Below are positions 26,450 to 39,160 of a DNA stretch of 64,000 nt, in pieces. Both the position numbers and the translations under genes were made by a program. Source of the DNA: Paraphoma chrysanthemicola (taxonomy: Eukaryota; Ascomycota; Dothideomycetes; Pleosporales; Phaeosphaeriaceae); NCBI GenBank assembly GCA_020744225.1, contig JAGMWG010000005.1, forward strand, positions 1,984,001 through 2,048,000, written 5' to 3'. Positions within the stretch are counted from its first letter, which is position 1, and each line of letters begins with the position of its first letter. The notes beneath the pieces were generated by a model. It did no database searches. It saw only the letters and a list, made by a program, of their open reading frames with translations, and had not been told where the DNA came from.

Positions 26450-29010
26450 ATAAGAAAGATAGTATTTATAGATTTATTAATAATATATAACTCTAGAATA
26501 AGATTATAATTTAAGATGTAGATATAGCTCTTACTACTAATAACTTCTTAGCTTAGTTTATAGAATACTCTATACTTTTACTAGTAGATATATTCTCTAG
26601 TTATAACTAAATTACTCTATATTTAGATAGTAGAAATATAATAGTAAAGTAAATACCTATAGAACTAGTTTAGAGTTATATACTATAGTAGAGAGTAATA
26701 AACTTAGTAGCTATATACTAACGTATAATTATAAAGATTCTAAAGAACTATTAGCTATATATACTCTCTTACGTTAATAATATTATATATAGTAAACCTA
26801 AAACTAAATATAATAGTAAAAAAAGTATACTAGAAATCTAGAAGTTTGTACTAGAGTATATAATACAGCTAGATAGAGTATTAGTAAATATTAAGAGAGT
26901 ATAAGAAACTATATTAGAAAAGAAATACTACTAGAGTATAGATAGTCTAATTATTATAAAATATAAGATATCTAAGTATAGCTATATACTAGACTTAGAA
27001 AAAATAGCTAAAATTAATAAGTAGCTACTATACTATAACTTATAAGAAGTCTAAGAATTTATAAGAATCTATATATACTATAGAATATAAGTAGAAGACT
27101 TTATAATATATATAAAACTATTATTTTATCTTCTAAAAAAGAATATAGAGTTTTACTAGAGTATAAAGTAATAAAGAGTAATAGACTATATAAAATATAC
27201 TATTACTAACGTACTTATATTAATAACTCTAGATTATAAATATAAAGAGATACTCTTTATTACTATAAATACTTTAATAAAAGAAGATAGTATATTATTA
27301 GAATAGATTAAGTATAATAGATAAAGGTATCTCTACTAATTTAAAAGTATATTTTAGTCTTTAGAATAAAGTTACTAGTACTCTATAAAACTAGAACTCT
27401 AAGTAGTTATTTAGGTACTTAAAAGATTTACTCTATAGTTATATATATAATACTTTACTATTTAATAGATATATAAACTTTAATATACTAACTTAACTAT
27501 TTATTAGTAAAGATACTAAAAGCTATTATTAGTAGATAGATTACTACTATACTTACTTAAGACTTTAAGATAAAGTATATTTTTAGAAAGAGAAATATAG
27601 TAGTAGATACTCTATCTTATTATCTAAAACTAAAAGAATAAATAGTACTAGATAAACTAAAAGAAGATATTAAGAAATTTATTAAATTACTAATTATAAA
27701 TATAGAGAGCTTATCTTCTATAGTAGAATCTAGAATACTCTACTTAGAATATAGTAATAAATCTAAAAAGATAGCTAAGTTCTTAATAATACTAAAAAAC
27801 TCTAGTAATAAGATAGAGTTAACTATAAGTATAGAAAATTATATAATAAACTTCTTTAAATAAGATAAGTTTCTATTTAGAAAAATATTCTATAATATTA
27901 TAATAAAAAGTTATTAATAACTAAGACTTATAAATTATAGTAATATAAGAAATTTATAAATTTATTAGATATTATAAAGTAAATAGAGTATACTCTATAA
28001 TAGCGTAACACTACTAGTAGAAGAATATATACTAAGATATTTAAGAGATACTTAAGGTATATATAAAATACTAGCTATAGTTATAAAAAAGAATAGTTAA
28101 TATAATAATAAATACGTATATATTTATACTTTAGAAGTTAATTATAATTAATATTATATATATATTAAACTTAGATAGTAAATATTTTCTAGTTATTACT
28201 AGAGAATACTTAAGTAGATAGCTAGAGGCGTATATACTCTCTAATAATAAATTCTTAATAGTAATAAAGTTTATATATAAAGATATTATCTACTATTAAA
28301 GTATAACTAAGAGAATAATAGTAGATAAAGATCTAGACTTTACTAAAGTAGTAAAGCTTCTAGTAGAATACTATAATATTAAGTATATCTAGTTATTATT
28401 ATATAACTTATAAGCTTAGAAAAAGATTAAAAGTAGTTATAAGCTAATTATTAACGTACTAGTAAAACTAATAAAGTTATAAGTAACTAACTTACTTATA
28501 GTTCTTCTTATAGATAGAATTTCTATCTAAGAATTAATAAAATACTTACTATACTAGATAGTTATAGAATAGCATCTAGTACTACTAATTAAGCTTATAC
28601 TACCTATATAATAGATACTACTATTTAAAGAAATAAGAAACTAAAAATAGCTCTTAGTAGTATATATAATATAAATTAATCTCTAAGACTAGTTCTTAAA
28701 AGAAGTAGTATTAAAGATTATATATATATAAGTATCTAAGAAAGAATACTAAGATAATACTAAGAAGATCTATTAGAATAACTTCTTACTAAAGATACTT
28801 ATACTTCTCTAGAACTCTATATAGAAAATTAATATAAGTTAAAATAAGAAGCTTAATATATAATAGCTTAGCTTATATAGAATTAAGACTACTATAGCTA
28901 AGTATAGAACGTACTTACTAGAGAATCTTAATAGTATAGCTTTTATATATATAGTACTAAAGTAAAGACTTAAGATTTTTTACGCGTAATAAGAGAAAGA
29001 TATTAATATA
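26450..29010 (+). pseudogene. Ty3/gypsy pol remnant: reverse transcriptase, RNase H, integrase
   Basis: Reading through RIP-made stops, the plus strand gives FSSYNQITLYLDSR (RT palm) and then YVNNIIYSKPKTKYN at about 26,770. The catalytic YVDD has become YVNN by G-to-A change. FIRIYIYYRIQVEDF and LLKKNIEFY follow, typical of the RT/RNase H junction in fungal gypsy elements. The integrase C-terminal region ends with TYLLENLNSIAF then RLKIFYAQ near 28.9-29.0 kb. Dozens of stops occur, mostly at former CAA/CAG/TGG codons. It cannot encode an enzyme. The gypsy order RT before integrase is preserved. The superfamily assignment is confident; exact limits are not. Confidence 0.8.
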
Positions 29011-29755
29011 AAGAACTAAGAATAAATAAAACTATAGAACTTAGAGCTCTAGAGTAAGATATATATCTTTTATCTACTACTAAAGAATAAAGATAATTCT
29101 TAGATAAAAAAGTTAGTATAAAGTAATAATAGAATAAGTTAATAGCTATTAAGATAGACTATAGTAAGAAGAGAAGTAAAAGTGTAGACGTAGATAAAAT
29201 AAGCTACTCTATCTATAAAGTAAGTACTACTATAAATAGTTTCTTAGACTCTAATAGAATAAGAAAGAGAAGAGTATATTCTTATACGTGTAGATATAAA
29301 TAACTCTAACTTAGAGAGATTAGAGTAATACTACTTCTATCTATAAGCTTATTATAGAGAATATAGAAGATTAGCTAGAATAGCTAATTTAAAGATAGAG
29401 AGAAGATAAGAGCTATAGATAATAAATAGTACAAAAGATTTAAGAAATTTTTTAGTAATAGTTAGCTAACTTAGAATTAGAGGCTATATACATCTAGATA
29501 GTCTTCTATCTATTTCTTATATTAACTACTACCTTAGAATTTATAGTACTAGTAAGTACTAGCTAGCTTATAGCTACTTATAAGGTAGCTAGCACTTATA
29601 GTATAAGAAAAGAGAGAAGAGAAAGTTAAAGAAACTCTAAAGAACCTTAAGCGCTTATATTTTCTATAAGCTTAGAGTATATAATTAGATAGTATACTAC
29701 AAAATTAGCTATAAGAATCTAAAAAGATAAGAAAATTATAAAGTATATATATATA

Positions 29756-29815
29756 ACGTAGTTTATAAGCAAGTAGACTATATAAGTAAGTAAGCTACCT
29801 TACTAACTTTGCGCA
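29756..29815 (+). repeat. 5' terminal inverted repeat of pogo copy 1
   Basis: Complementary to 31,545-31,604 with only a few transitions; contains CTACCTTACTAACTTTGCGCA at its inner end. Preceded by TA at 29,754-29,755. Confidence 0.88.
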
Positions 29816-29989
29816 GCGCATTAACTTTAATTAACTATAACTACCTCTAAATTAACCTCTTAGCTCTCTTATAAGAGCAATATACACCTTACTATCTTAG
29901 CTCTTAATACTAGCTAAATTTTAAGCGAAAGATCTACTACCTAGACGTATAATATCTTCTAAATAACTCTTAACTACTAACGCGCTAGT

Positions 29990-31480
29990 AAGCCTACCTA
30001 ACGCAATTACTAGTCTAACTTAAAGAAGCTCTCTTAGTAAGAAGAGAAAGTAATTATTAGATATATACTCGACCTTAATATACGTAAATTCGCGCCTACG
30101 TACGAAGCTATATATACTATGGCTAATAAGCTACTTACTGTGTGCAGCGTAGGTTACGTTAGTATCTACTAGCTGCGCAACTTTATTAAGCGTACAGATA
30201 GTCTTACAACGCATTTTAATTAAGTATACGATAAGCAGAGAGCTCTATATAAGAATTCTATTCTTATACAACGCTAGTTTAAGCTCGTAGAGTAGACAAA
30301 GGCTAAGTACAGCATCTGCAATAAGAACGTCTATAACTTTAATAAGGCTAGCTTTATAATAGGTAAGATTACGACTTAGCTTATTATAACTAGGTTAGAG
30401 AGAAGAAGCTAGCTAAAGACTATCTAGCCTAGTAATCACGAGTAAGTAACTGTAATTGCTGCGATTAACGCTACTAGCTAGACAATTCTACTCTTTCTTA
30501 TCTTTGCTAGCTAGTATTACTTATTTACTTAGTACGAGGAGAATATTCTACGCAACTAGGTAATCACAATTAGTAATAACAGCTAGATAAATAATGAGCT
30601 TAGAGTAGAGTAGCTAAAGCACTTTAACGCTTACACGAAGACTTACGTTATAGGTGCACGTTACTTACTTATTCTTAATAGCTATAAGAGCTACTACTCT
30701 CTTAAATTTTAAGAGCTCTGTAAGAAGAGTAATATTTACACTCTTTGTATACTACCTTACTTATCTTACCTACTATAGCCTCTTAATATTAGCTACTTCT
30801 TACTATTAAAGCGCGTATACAGCTACGAGGTTAAGGCTCTTATCTAATACTATATTAACTATATTACGAAGCTTAAGTTTCTACTAGCCTTTAAGGTAGC
30901 CTTTAACTACGCGTTTATAATAGCTAATATCTACTTAGTCTTTTAAGGCGCAGGCCTTATACCTCTCTAGCTAGACGCTATCTTATTAAAGCTAGACGTG
31001 CAGCTGTGTACACCTACACCTGCTGCTCTACTAGAGGCTTCTTAGTAAGCTTGTATACTAAGTAACGTACATAAGCTTAAGGCTTAATTAATATTAATTT
31101 ATAAGTGCGTAAGAAGGCATAAGAGCTCCTTGCTAGCTTTAATTATTAGTGCAATTAACTAGCTTAAGAAGAGCGCTAAGGTAATAATACTCTTAGCTAA
31201 GCTAATACGTAATTAAATTACTAGTCTTAAGAGAGCTAATAAGGTAGTAATAAAGTGTAGATAGTATAAAAAGAAGTAAGTACAGAAGAAGAGAGTTCTT
31301 ACAAAGAGAGCTAGAGAGAATATACTTACTTAACGTAAGACTAATTAGTAGATTACTTGTAAAGTGCGTTAAGGTAGAGAGTAATTAGGTCTTAGCTACT
31401 AGGCTCTCACGCGCTGTAGTAGGTGTAGAGAGACTAGGTATAACACTTATACGTGTAAAATAGCTACTATATGTACTACT
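29990..31480 (+). pseudogene. pogo/Fot1 transposase remnant (DDE_1 family)
   Basis: Read through stops, the plus strand gives FAPTYEAIYTMANKLL and LRNFIKRTDSLTTHF (the DNA-binding half), then NVYNFNKASF, where the first catalytic Asp of NFDE is now Asn. Further on come EWVTVI-like text, NNELRVE and LKHFNAYTKT, then LLILNSYKS for LLILDGHES, PLNISYF for PLDVGCF, and KLDVQLCTPTP. A C-terminal zinc-knuckle remnant (CSRCRE then YTCK) ends at about 31,450. All three catalytic positions I can place show D-to-N or context change, the expected G-to-A outcome. Many CAG/TGG codons are now stops. The family is confident; the protein is dead. Confidence 0.88.
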
Positions 31481-31544
31481 TAACCTATTATATATATAAT
31501 AATATACTACTATATATCGTAGTTAAGTTATACACTCAAAGAGT

Positions 31545-31604
31545 TGCGCAAAGTTAGTAAGGTAGTCTACTTACTTATATAGTCTACTTACTTATAAAAT
31601 ACGT
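31545..31604 (-). repeat. 3' terminal inverted repeat of pogo copy 1
   Basis: Starts TGCGCAAAGTTAGTAAGGTAG and ends CTTATAAAATACGT, followed by TA at 31,605-31,606. Confidence 0.88.
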
Positions 31605-32089
31605 TAGTAAGAATAAGTAATGTAAGATATAGTTACGTATACTTTAAGAAAGAAAAATATAAAGTATAGAAGATTATAAGAAAGGTAGTTAGCACTAGTA
31701 TATACTAGTATACACTAGTATTATAGCTAGCTAATAGTAAGTATCTATAGAGCTAGTAGACGCTTCTAATAGACTAAATTAGCTTTAGTATCTATAACTT
31801 TAAATCTTAATAACTACTAGTAAAACTTAACGTTCTATATTAAACTTTAGAGAGAACGTTAATATAATAACTATTCTTAGAATTAGAAGCTTAGTTAGAG
31901 ATAATAGAAAGAAGTATATATATAGCTAGATACTATAAACTTATAATTAAGAAGATATTAATATTATAAAAAGCTAGAAAGGTAAATAAAATATAAATAA
32001 TAATTATAAAAAAGATATATAACTTTATACTACTTAGAAGTAAGAAGATAGTAAGTAAAAGAAGTAAGTAAAGTTATAATTAGAGCAGG

Positions 32090-32543
32090 TATATAACGTA
32101 GATTCTAACTTACTAAGAGTAGCTAATTCTAAGTAAGTAAGGCGTTAGAATATTTAGTTAAGTAGAAGGTATTATAGTTAAGTTATAGACAAGTAGGTGC
32201 ACAAAGTATATTAGTTACTAGAGTAATATATTAAGTAGATATAATTCTTAACTATAGAGTATAAGAACTATCTTTAGCTTAGTTATATATTATAGGTAAT
32301 TAGTGCTCTATCTTCTAAGAAGTTAGTCTAATTATAGATTATAATTTATAATCTATATATACTAAAGTCTATAAGTTACTAATTAATTACGTATTTATAT
32401 TATAGTTAGTCTTACTATTCTACTTATTATTCTAATATTCTTTATACTCTAAGAAGCTCTTATAGTTTACTTTTAGATCTAAACTACTATTAGAATTAAT
32501 TAGAGGTAGTTAATATATAGTATTAAGAACTTCGTTCGTAATA
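32090..32543 (-). repeat. LTR of retrotransposon 2 (3' LTR in element orientation)
   Basis: Aligns throughout with 38,706-39,160. Shared landmarks include TATATAACGTA at the start, AATATTTAGTTAAGTAGAA inside, and TTAGAGGTAGTTAATATATAG near the end. The copies differ mainly by transitions. Confidence 0.85.
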
Positions 32544-33899
32544 CTATCTTCTTCTTCTAAGCCTTTAGCTTAAAAGTTTATCTATTCTAATAGTTTATTA
32601 TTATAAGTAAGATAGTTTCTATTATCTAAGCTATTATTACTTACGTCTACACCTTTTACTAGTACTCTTTATTATTAGAAACTAGCTAACTATATTCTTA
32701 CTTTAGAAGAGAAAATAATATCTTATCTATAATATAATAAACTTAAAATTTTCTATATAGTCTTAACTAATAATAGTTATACTTACAAAGTATGTATTTA
32801 CGTAAACGTTTATTTCTTCTACTATTTACCTAGTATATCTATAGCTACTTATAAGTTAATTATAGAAATTCTTACTTCTTTACTAAGTTTAGATAGAGTA
32901 ATCTATTAACTACGTATAACTTTAATTAAAATAGTAGATTATAAAGGCTAAGAGTACCTATAAAGATATACTTACTTAGCTAGCTTAGTTATTAAGTAAG
33001 CTAGTAGAGAGCTAAGCTTACTTAAAATACTTACGTAAATAGAAAGCGTATATTAATAAGAAGTTATTACAGTAGTTAGCTACACTTAAGATAGAATTAG
33101 ATTAAGAGAAGACTAAGAAGGCAGCGCTTTAGAATACTGTAAGTAACTAAGTCTTTACTCTAAATAGTTTTAATAGTTCTACTCTTCTTAAGAGTTTATT
33201 AGAAAATAGGTTAAGTATAGATTTTAACGTCTTTCTTAGTTTACTATAAGGTAAGTTACCTAAGGTGTTAGATTTTAACTTTAGAAGTTTTCTAATAACT
33301 TAGAGTAGTTAAGATTCTCTAGAAGTTCTTATATATTTTTCTAGAGTTATTCTTTAGTATTATAGCTTTTCTACTAAATTAAGTAGTAGTTCTTTTTATT
33401 TTACTATTCTTAGCCTAATATCTTATTAACTTCTTATTCTTCTATATCTTATCTATATATTATAGTCTTATATATTATAGATCTTATATCTAGAGGTACT
33501 TTTTCTAGAAGTATAATATAGAAGATTAAGTATATCTTTATAGTCTATAGTAGTTTAAGATAGTAGTTAACTAGTAAGACTTATTTCTTAATTTTGTAGA
33601 GTCTAATTTTAACGTAGTCTAGTTTACTACTTAGTCTCTTACTCTTAATATTTTTTTATAGTAGCTAAACTTTCTCTCTCTTCTTAAAGATAAGTACTTT
33701 CTTTTATTTTTTATTATAGTATTTATCTATTAATTCTTAAAGAAAGTATATATTTTTATAAAGTTACTAGTATATTTACTAGATAGTTTAAATTCTTTCT
33801 TTAGCTATTTAGCTATAGAATTTAAGTTATCTTAGTTCTTCTACTATTTTTAGTAAGAATCTATAGTTTATAAAGAATAGTATTATCTATATAGTACTA

Positions 33900-36200
33900 T
33901 ACTATAATATATTATATACAAACTATACTAGAAGTAGTAATAATACCTAGTTATCTTATTTGTAGTTAAGATACATTCTTAGATATTATTCTACTATTTA
34001 ATTTATTCTTTCTATAATTCTATTTATCTAAGAATAAAATATAGTTAATATTCCTAGTTTAATTTCTACTTTTATATATATAGTTTACTAGAATTTAGAT
34101 ATAAACTTAATATCTTAGTTAGAGATAATTTTATTAGGTAGTCTATATTTACTCTAAATATATTACATTATAATATATATATAGTCTTATATATTAGTTA
34201 CTTTAATATATAAGATAAAGTACGTATATTTTATTACTTTATTAATTATATTAAGAATTATATTATATTTTACTTCTATTATAAGCTCTTTTAACTTAGA
34301 AAGTTTAGTAATAAAGTTAAGTGTAACTATTCTCTAAGATCTTTCTACTAGTTCTATTAGCTAGAGTTCTCTATATAGTATATATCTAGCTATCTTATTT
34401 TAGTAGTAGTCTATATATTCTACTAGAACTTATATTACTAACGCTTATATATAAGAGAAGTAATATTATTTTATAAGTTATTATAGTATTTTCTTAATTT
34501 CTTAGTATTTATATATTAGAAACTTATAAAATTATCTTATAAATTCTTTTCTTATAGATTTTAGAATATAAATACATTTAAAGATAAGAATTAGTCTATT
34601 TTCTTTTTAGACTATTTTCTTAATTTCTTTAATTTCTGTAGTAAATTTCTTTATAGTCTTACTAATCTATTTAATCTAGTTATCTTATTTTTTAAAGATT
34701 TCTATATTTATAGTAAGTTATAGATAGTTATATACTATAGAGCTGTCTAAGTTTATTTATAGAATAGTACTACTTATTATTTTATTTTCTTTATATTCTA
34801 GTCTTTAACTTAAGACGTTTACTCTTAGATTTTTAGTTCTCTTATAGTAGAGTATTTTAAAGTTAAATGTTATAAGAAATTATATAGTTTAGATTTATTA
34901 TAGTATAAGTTCTTTATTAACTATAAACCTAGTAAGATTTTTATAGTCTAAGTAAACTATTATTTTATATTATACTTCTTAGAAGTTTACTCTCTATTAT
35001 TTAAAAGCTTCTTTTATAGCTAATAGTTCTTTATTAAAGATATTATAGTTATATTCTACTTTAGTTATTTTTTAAAACTAGTAGAAAATAAGTTATTTAT
35101 TTCTATTCTAGTCTCTTTATAGAAGAGCTACTTCTAGTCTAAAGTTTAAGGTATTAGTCTTAATAAATATTAGTAGCACTAAGTTAAATATTTATAGAAT
35201 AAGTTTCTTAGTAAACACTTTCTTTAGCTTAGTAAATAAGTTCTCTTATTCTATATTCTACGTAAATAAGATATTCTTCTTTATAAGTTTAACTAATAGT
35301 TATATTAGTTTAATTTATTCTAAGATAAACTTTTAGTAGTAATTATAGAATTCTAAGAAGAACTATACTTCTTTAAGATTCTTAGAAGTCTTCTATTTCT
35401 TAATATCTCTAATCTTAATTAGATTTATCTTTATTACTTCTAGTTTAATAATAAACTTTAGAAAGATAGTACTTTTAATATAGAATTCGTATTTCTTTAG
35501 ACTTAAATAGAGTTTAGCTTAAAGAAGTATATTAAGAATAGCTCTTATATATCTTTTATATTCTTCTAATATAGTAAAGTAGATAAGAATATTATTAAGG
35601 TATACTATTATAAATATATCTAGGTATTCTCTTAGAATATTATTAATTTATTCTTAAAAGATAGCTAAGGTATTAGTAAGTCTAAAGAGTATAACCTAAT
35701 ATTTATAAAGTCTCTCTCTAGAAGTAAATACTATTTTCTATTTATAACTCTTCTTTATTTAGATAGTATAGTATATATTCTTAATATTAAGTTATATAAA
35801 CTATTATACTTTAGATAAGTAGTCTTATATTTCTACTATTAGTAGTAGTAAATAGTAATTCTTTATAGTTTTAGAGTTTATATTATAGTAGTTAATACAT
35901 AGTCTTAGGTTCTTTATTCTCTTCTTTATAATAAAGAATATTAGTAATACTACTAGAGATTTAGAGAGTCTTATCTATTCTTTATCTAGCGCTTTATTAA
36001 TATATTTTTTAAGAATATCTAATTTATATTCTATAAGCTTATATAGTAGTTATCTTTAGAGTTTTACGTCTAGAACTAGTATTATTTTATAGTCTTATAA
36101 TTAATATTCTAGTAGAATATTATCTAGTTTTTTAAATACATTTACTAGATCTTTATACTTCTTTAGTAGAGAAGTAGTCTTAATTTTATAGATTTCTCTA
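33900..36200 (-). pseudogene. Ty3/gypsy pol remnant on the minus strand
   Basis: The reverse complement of 35,830-36,040 reads YINKALDKEQIRLSKS, then LRLCINYYNINSKTIKNYY. This is the gypsy RT signature LRLCVDYRxLNxxTIKNRYP after RIP. The palm motif follows at 35,589-35,602 as YLNNILIY (from YLDDILIY), preceded by LREYLDIFIIV. Integrase should lie toward 33.9-34.6 kb but I cannot point to residues. Dense stops make it non-functional. Confidence 0.78.
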
Positions 36201-38705
36201 CTTATAGCTTAGAGTTAGATAATATAATCTAGTTATTTAATAAATTTAACTTTCTTTCTTTACTAATTAATATTAGAGTTTACTTATTAGAGCTAGAGTA
36301 TTCTTAGAATAGTATTCTACTTATTGCTAATACTTATAACGTCTAGAATAACTATTTTTACTTACTTATTAAGTTCTAATAGTCTATATACTTCTTTTAT
36401 AATAAGTTCTTTAAAGCTATTCTCTTTAATTATATTTACTACTTATAAGTACTTTTTCTTAATTATTAGAAGATTAAGTATTTTAATAAAGTTCTTTAAG
36501 ATAAAGTTTTATATTATCTTACTATCTATTAAGATATTAATATTATTTTTATTTAAGCTTCTATTAATATAAATGTGTAAGTTAGAGTTACTAGTTTTTT
36601 TTATTATTTCTTATAAGTATACTTTCTTAAGCTAGAACTTAGTATTAATCTTATTCTATACGTATTTTAGGTATTTATTTTCTAGATAGTAGTACTATAC
36701 TCTTCTAAGAATACATTCTAATAGTAGAAAAAGTTCTAGTTTAATATATACGTATCTCTTATATTCTTATTCTCTTACTTACTTTTACTTATATACTTTA
36801 GTAGATAGTAAAAGTTTTATAAACGTATTAGTAAATACTCTTATAAGTTAGATCTAATAAGTTTTCTTAGCTTCTTTATATATTATATAATTATTTCTAA
36901 TATATATAGTCTAAGCTATCTTATAATATACTAGGTAATTAGGTTATAAATATTTGTTATTATCTTTAGTTAGTTAGTTTTTTTACTAATCTTCTAGTTA
37001 TAGTTTATGTAAGAGAATAGAAATCTAGTATTTAATTACTAAATACTAATAGTCTTTCTTATTAAGTTCTACTACTTAGTATATAATTTTATTCTATATC
37101 TTATTATCTAGTATCTTATCTTCTAGTTAAAAATTCTTTATAACTTAGAACTAAAACTTAGTAAATAAGGTTTCTATTAGTTACTCTTATTTCTAGTTAT
37201 TATATAGCTCTTTAACTATAAAGACTACTAAGTTCTTTTTAAAGAAACGAAGAGTTTTAGTGTATATAAGGTCTTAAATTTTCTTAATTTATTCTTTTTC
37301 TACTATTCTAATTTATCTTATATATTTAGAGTTATTCATATAGTATATCTTTAGGTAGTATTTCTTTTCTAAGAAGTTCTTAATAAAAGGTAGTTTCTTT
37401 TTATTCTCTAATTTCTCTAATAAATTACTATTTACTTCTCTAATTATAGAAGCTAGTATTTATATAACTTTGTTAGAATCTCTTTTTATAGATAAGTCTT
37501 TATATTTTTATAGTATAAGCTCTTTCTCTTTATCTTTTAGTGTTCTAAGCTCTTAAGTTACTATAACTTTATTCTTTTAAGACTAGTATTCTATATCTTA
37601 TTTACTACTTATATAAGTATAGTAAATATTATTAGTATATATAGTCTAATATAATAAGCTATATTTATTTATTTCTATACATTTTATAGTATTCTCTTTA
37701 TTAGCTACTACTTAGTTCTTAGTATTTTCTATTCTAGTTTATTAGCTAGTATTAAGTTTCTTAGAATAGTTTCTTACTAAGTATTCTATTTCTTTATATT
37801 TAAAGTATACTTTCTTCTTATAGAGTTCTTCTTTCTTTAGATTTAGAATATATTTTTTCTTTTTATAGTTTATACTAAGAACTATTAAGTCTTTATAATC
37901 TTAATATTTCTTAAGTTAGTAGTTCTAACTAACTATAAACTATTCTTTCTTACTTTAGTACTAGAAGTAGAGGTAATTATTAATTCTAATAGCTTACTTT
38001 ACTAATACTAAGAAGGTTATTAGTTAGTCTATATAAATAAGTTCGTATTAAATATTATTCTTAAGGTCTTTATAGTATTATACTATAAGCGCTTTCTCTT
38101 CTTAGTTAAGCTTATTTATAAGTTATTTAAATTCTAAGATATAAATTAAAGTAAACTAAGTTTACTTAAGTCTTTAGAGTTTTTATTTAGCTACTCTCTT
38201 AGTATTAACTTTACTAAAGAATATTATAAGTTTTCTTTTAAAGTATTTATAACTAGAGAAGATTACTATTATTTTATTACTCTATTAATTAGTACCATAT
38301 TTTATTTAGTTAATAAGGTAGACCTTAAACTATTCTATAGCTTATTTTATAAAGTAGACTACTATAAAAAATACTTTTACTATATTATCTAGAATTTTAC
38401 TAGTATTAATATCTAAGTAAATAGATACTATAGTAAGAAATTCTTTAAGTTTTACTTATATACTATTAAACTTTTTAAGTAGACTTAGTTTTAAGAGTTT
38501 ATCTTAGAGCTTAGTAATTATTACTATTAGATTCTTAATCTTTTCTATAGCCTTAATAGAGAACTATTTTATATTCTCTATTTCTGCAGTAAGCTTCTTA
38601 ATAGTAATATTATTAGTAGTATCTATAGTTATAGTTCTTACCTTAAATAATAGAGTTTCTACTTAAGATATAATTGTAATATAGTCTTTTTAAACTAGTA
38701 GTTAA

Positions 38706-39160
38706 TATATAACGTAAATTCTAACTTACTAAAAGTAGCTAATTCTAAGTAAATAAAGTATTAGAATATTTAGTTAAGTAGAAAGTATTATAGTTAAGTT
38801 ATAGATAAGTAAGTATATAAAGTATATTAGTTACTAAAGTAATATATTAAGTAGATATAATTCTTAACTATAGAGTATAAGAACTATCTTTAGCTTAGTT
38901 ATATATTATAGGTAATTAGTACTCTATTCTCTAAAAGGTTAGTCTAATTATAGATTATAATCTATAATCTATATATACTAAGATCTATAAGTTACTAATT
39001 AATTATGTATCTATATTGTAGTTAGCCTTACTATTCTACTTATTATTCTAATATTCTTTATACTCTAAGAAGCTCTTATAATCTATCTCTAGATCTAAAC
39101 TACTATTAAGATTAATTAGAGGTAGTTAATATATAGTATTAAGAACTTTATTTATAATTA
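38706..39160 (-). repeat. LTR of retrotransposon 2 (5' LTR in element orientation)
   Basis: Partner of 32,090-32,543. Slightly more RIP-altered than its partner: for example TTCGTTCGTAATA there is TTTATTTATAATTA here. Confidence 0.85.

Larger units (their letters stand above)
29756..31604 (+). mobile_element. pogo/Fot1-type DNA transposon copy 1 (1,849 bp, complete ends)
   Basis: Near-perfect inverted repeats of about 60 bp occupy 29,756-29,815 and 31,545-31,604. Both outer ends read ACGTA(G/T)TTTATAAG, and both are flanked by TA, the target duplication of the Tc1/mariner/pogo superfamily. The 1.85-kb size is typical of Fot1-like elements. This copy keeps more G/C and more CA/TG than its surroundings, so it is probably a younger arrival that went through less RIP. 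Confidence 0.9.
32090..39160 (-). mobile_element. Ty3/gypsy LTR retrotransposon 2, complete but RIP-killed
   Basis: Two direct repeats of about 455 bp (32,090-32,543 and 38,706-39,160) flank about 6.2 kb of T-rich plus strand, meaning A-rich coding on the minus strand. The 7.1-kb total and the minus-strand RT motifs fit a full gypsy element. I could not find a matching target duplication at its ends, which RIP may have hidden. Confidence 0.82.

Noticed and set aside
36324..36572. 82-codon plus-strand frame in the island
   Set aside because: It is the antisense of the RIP-altered gypsy element 2 and consists of Ile/Leu/Phe/Ser from AT-rich DNA; no gene.
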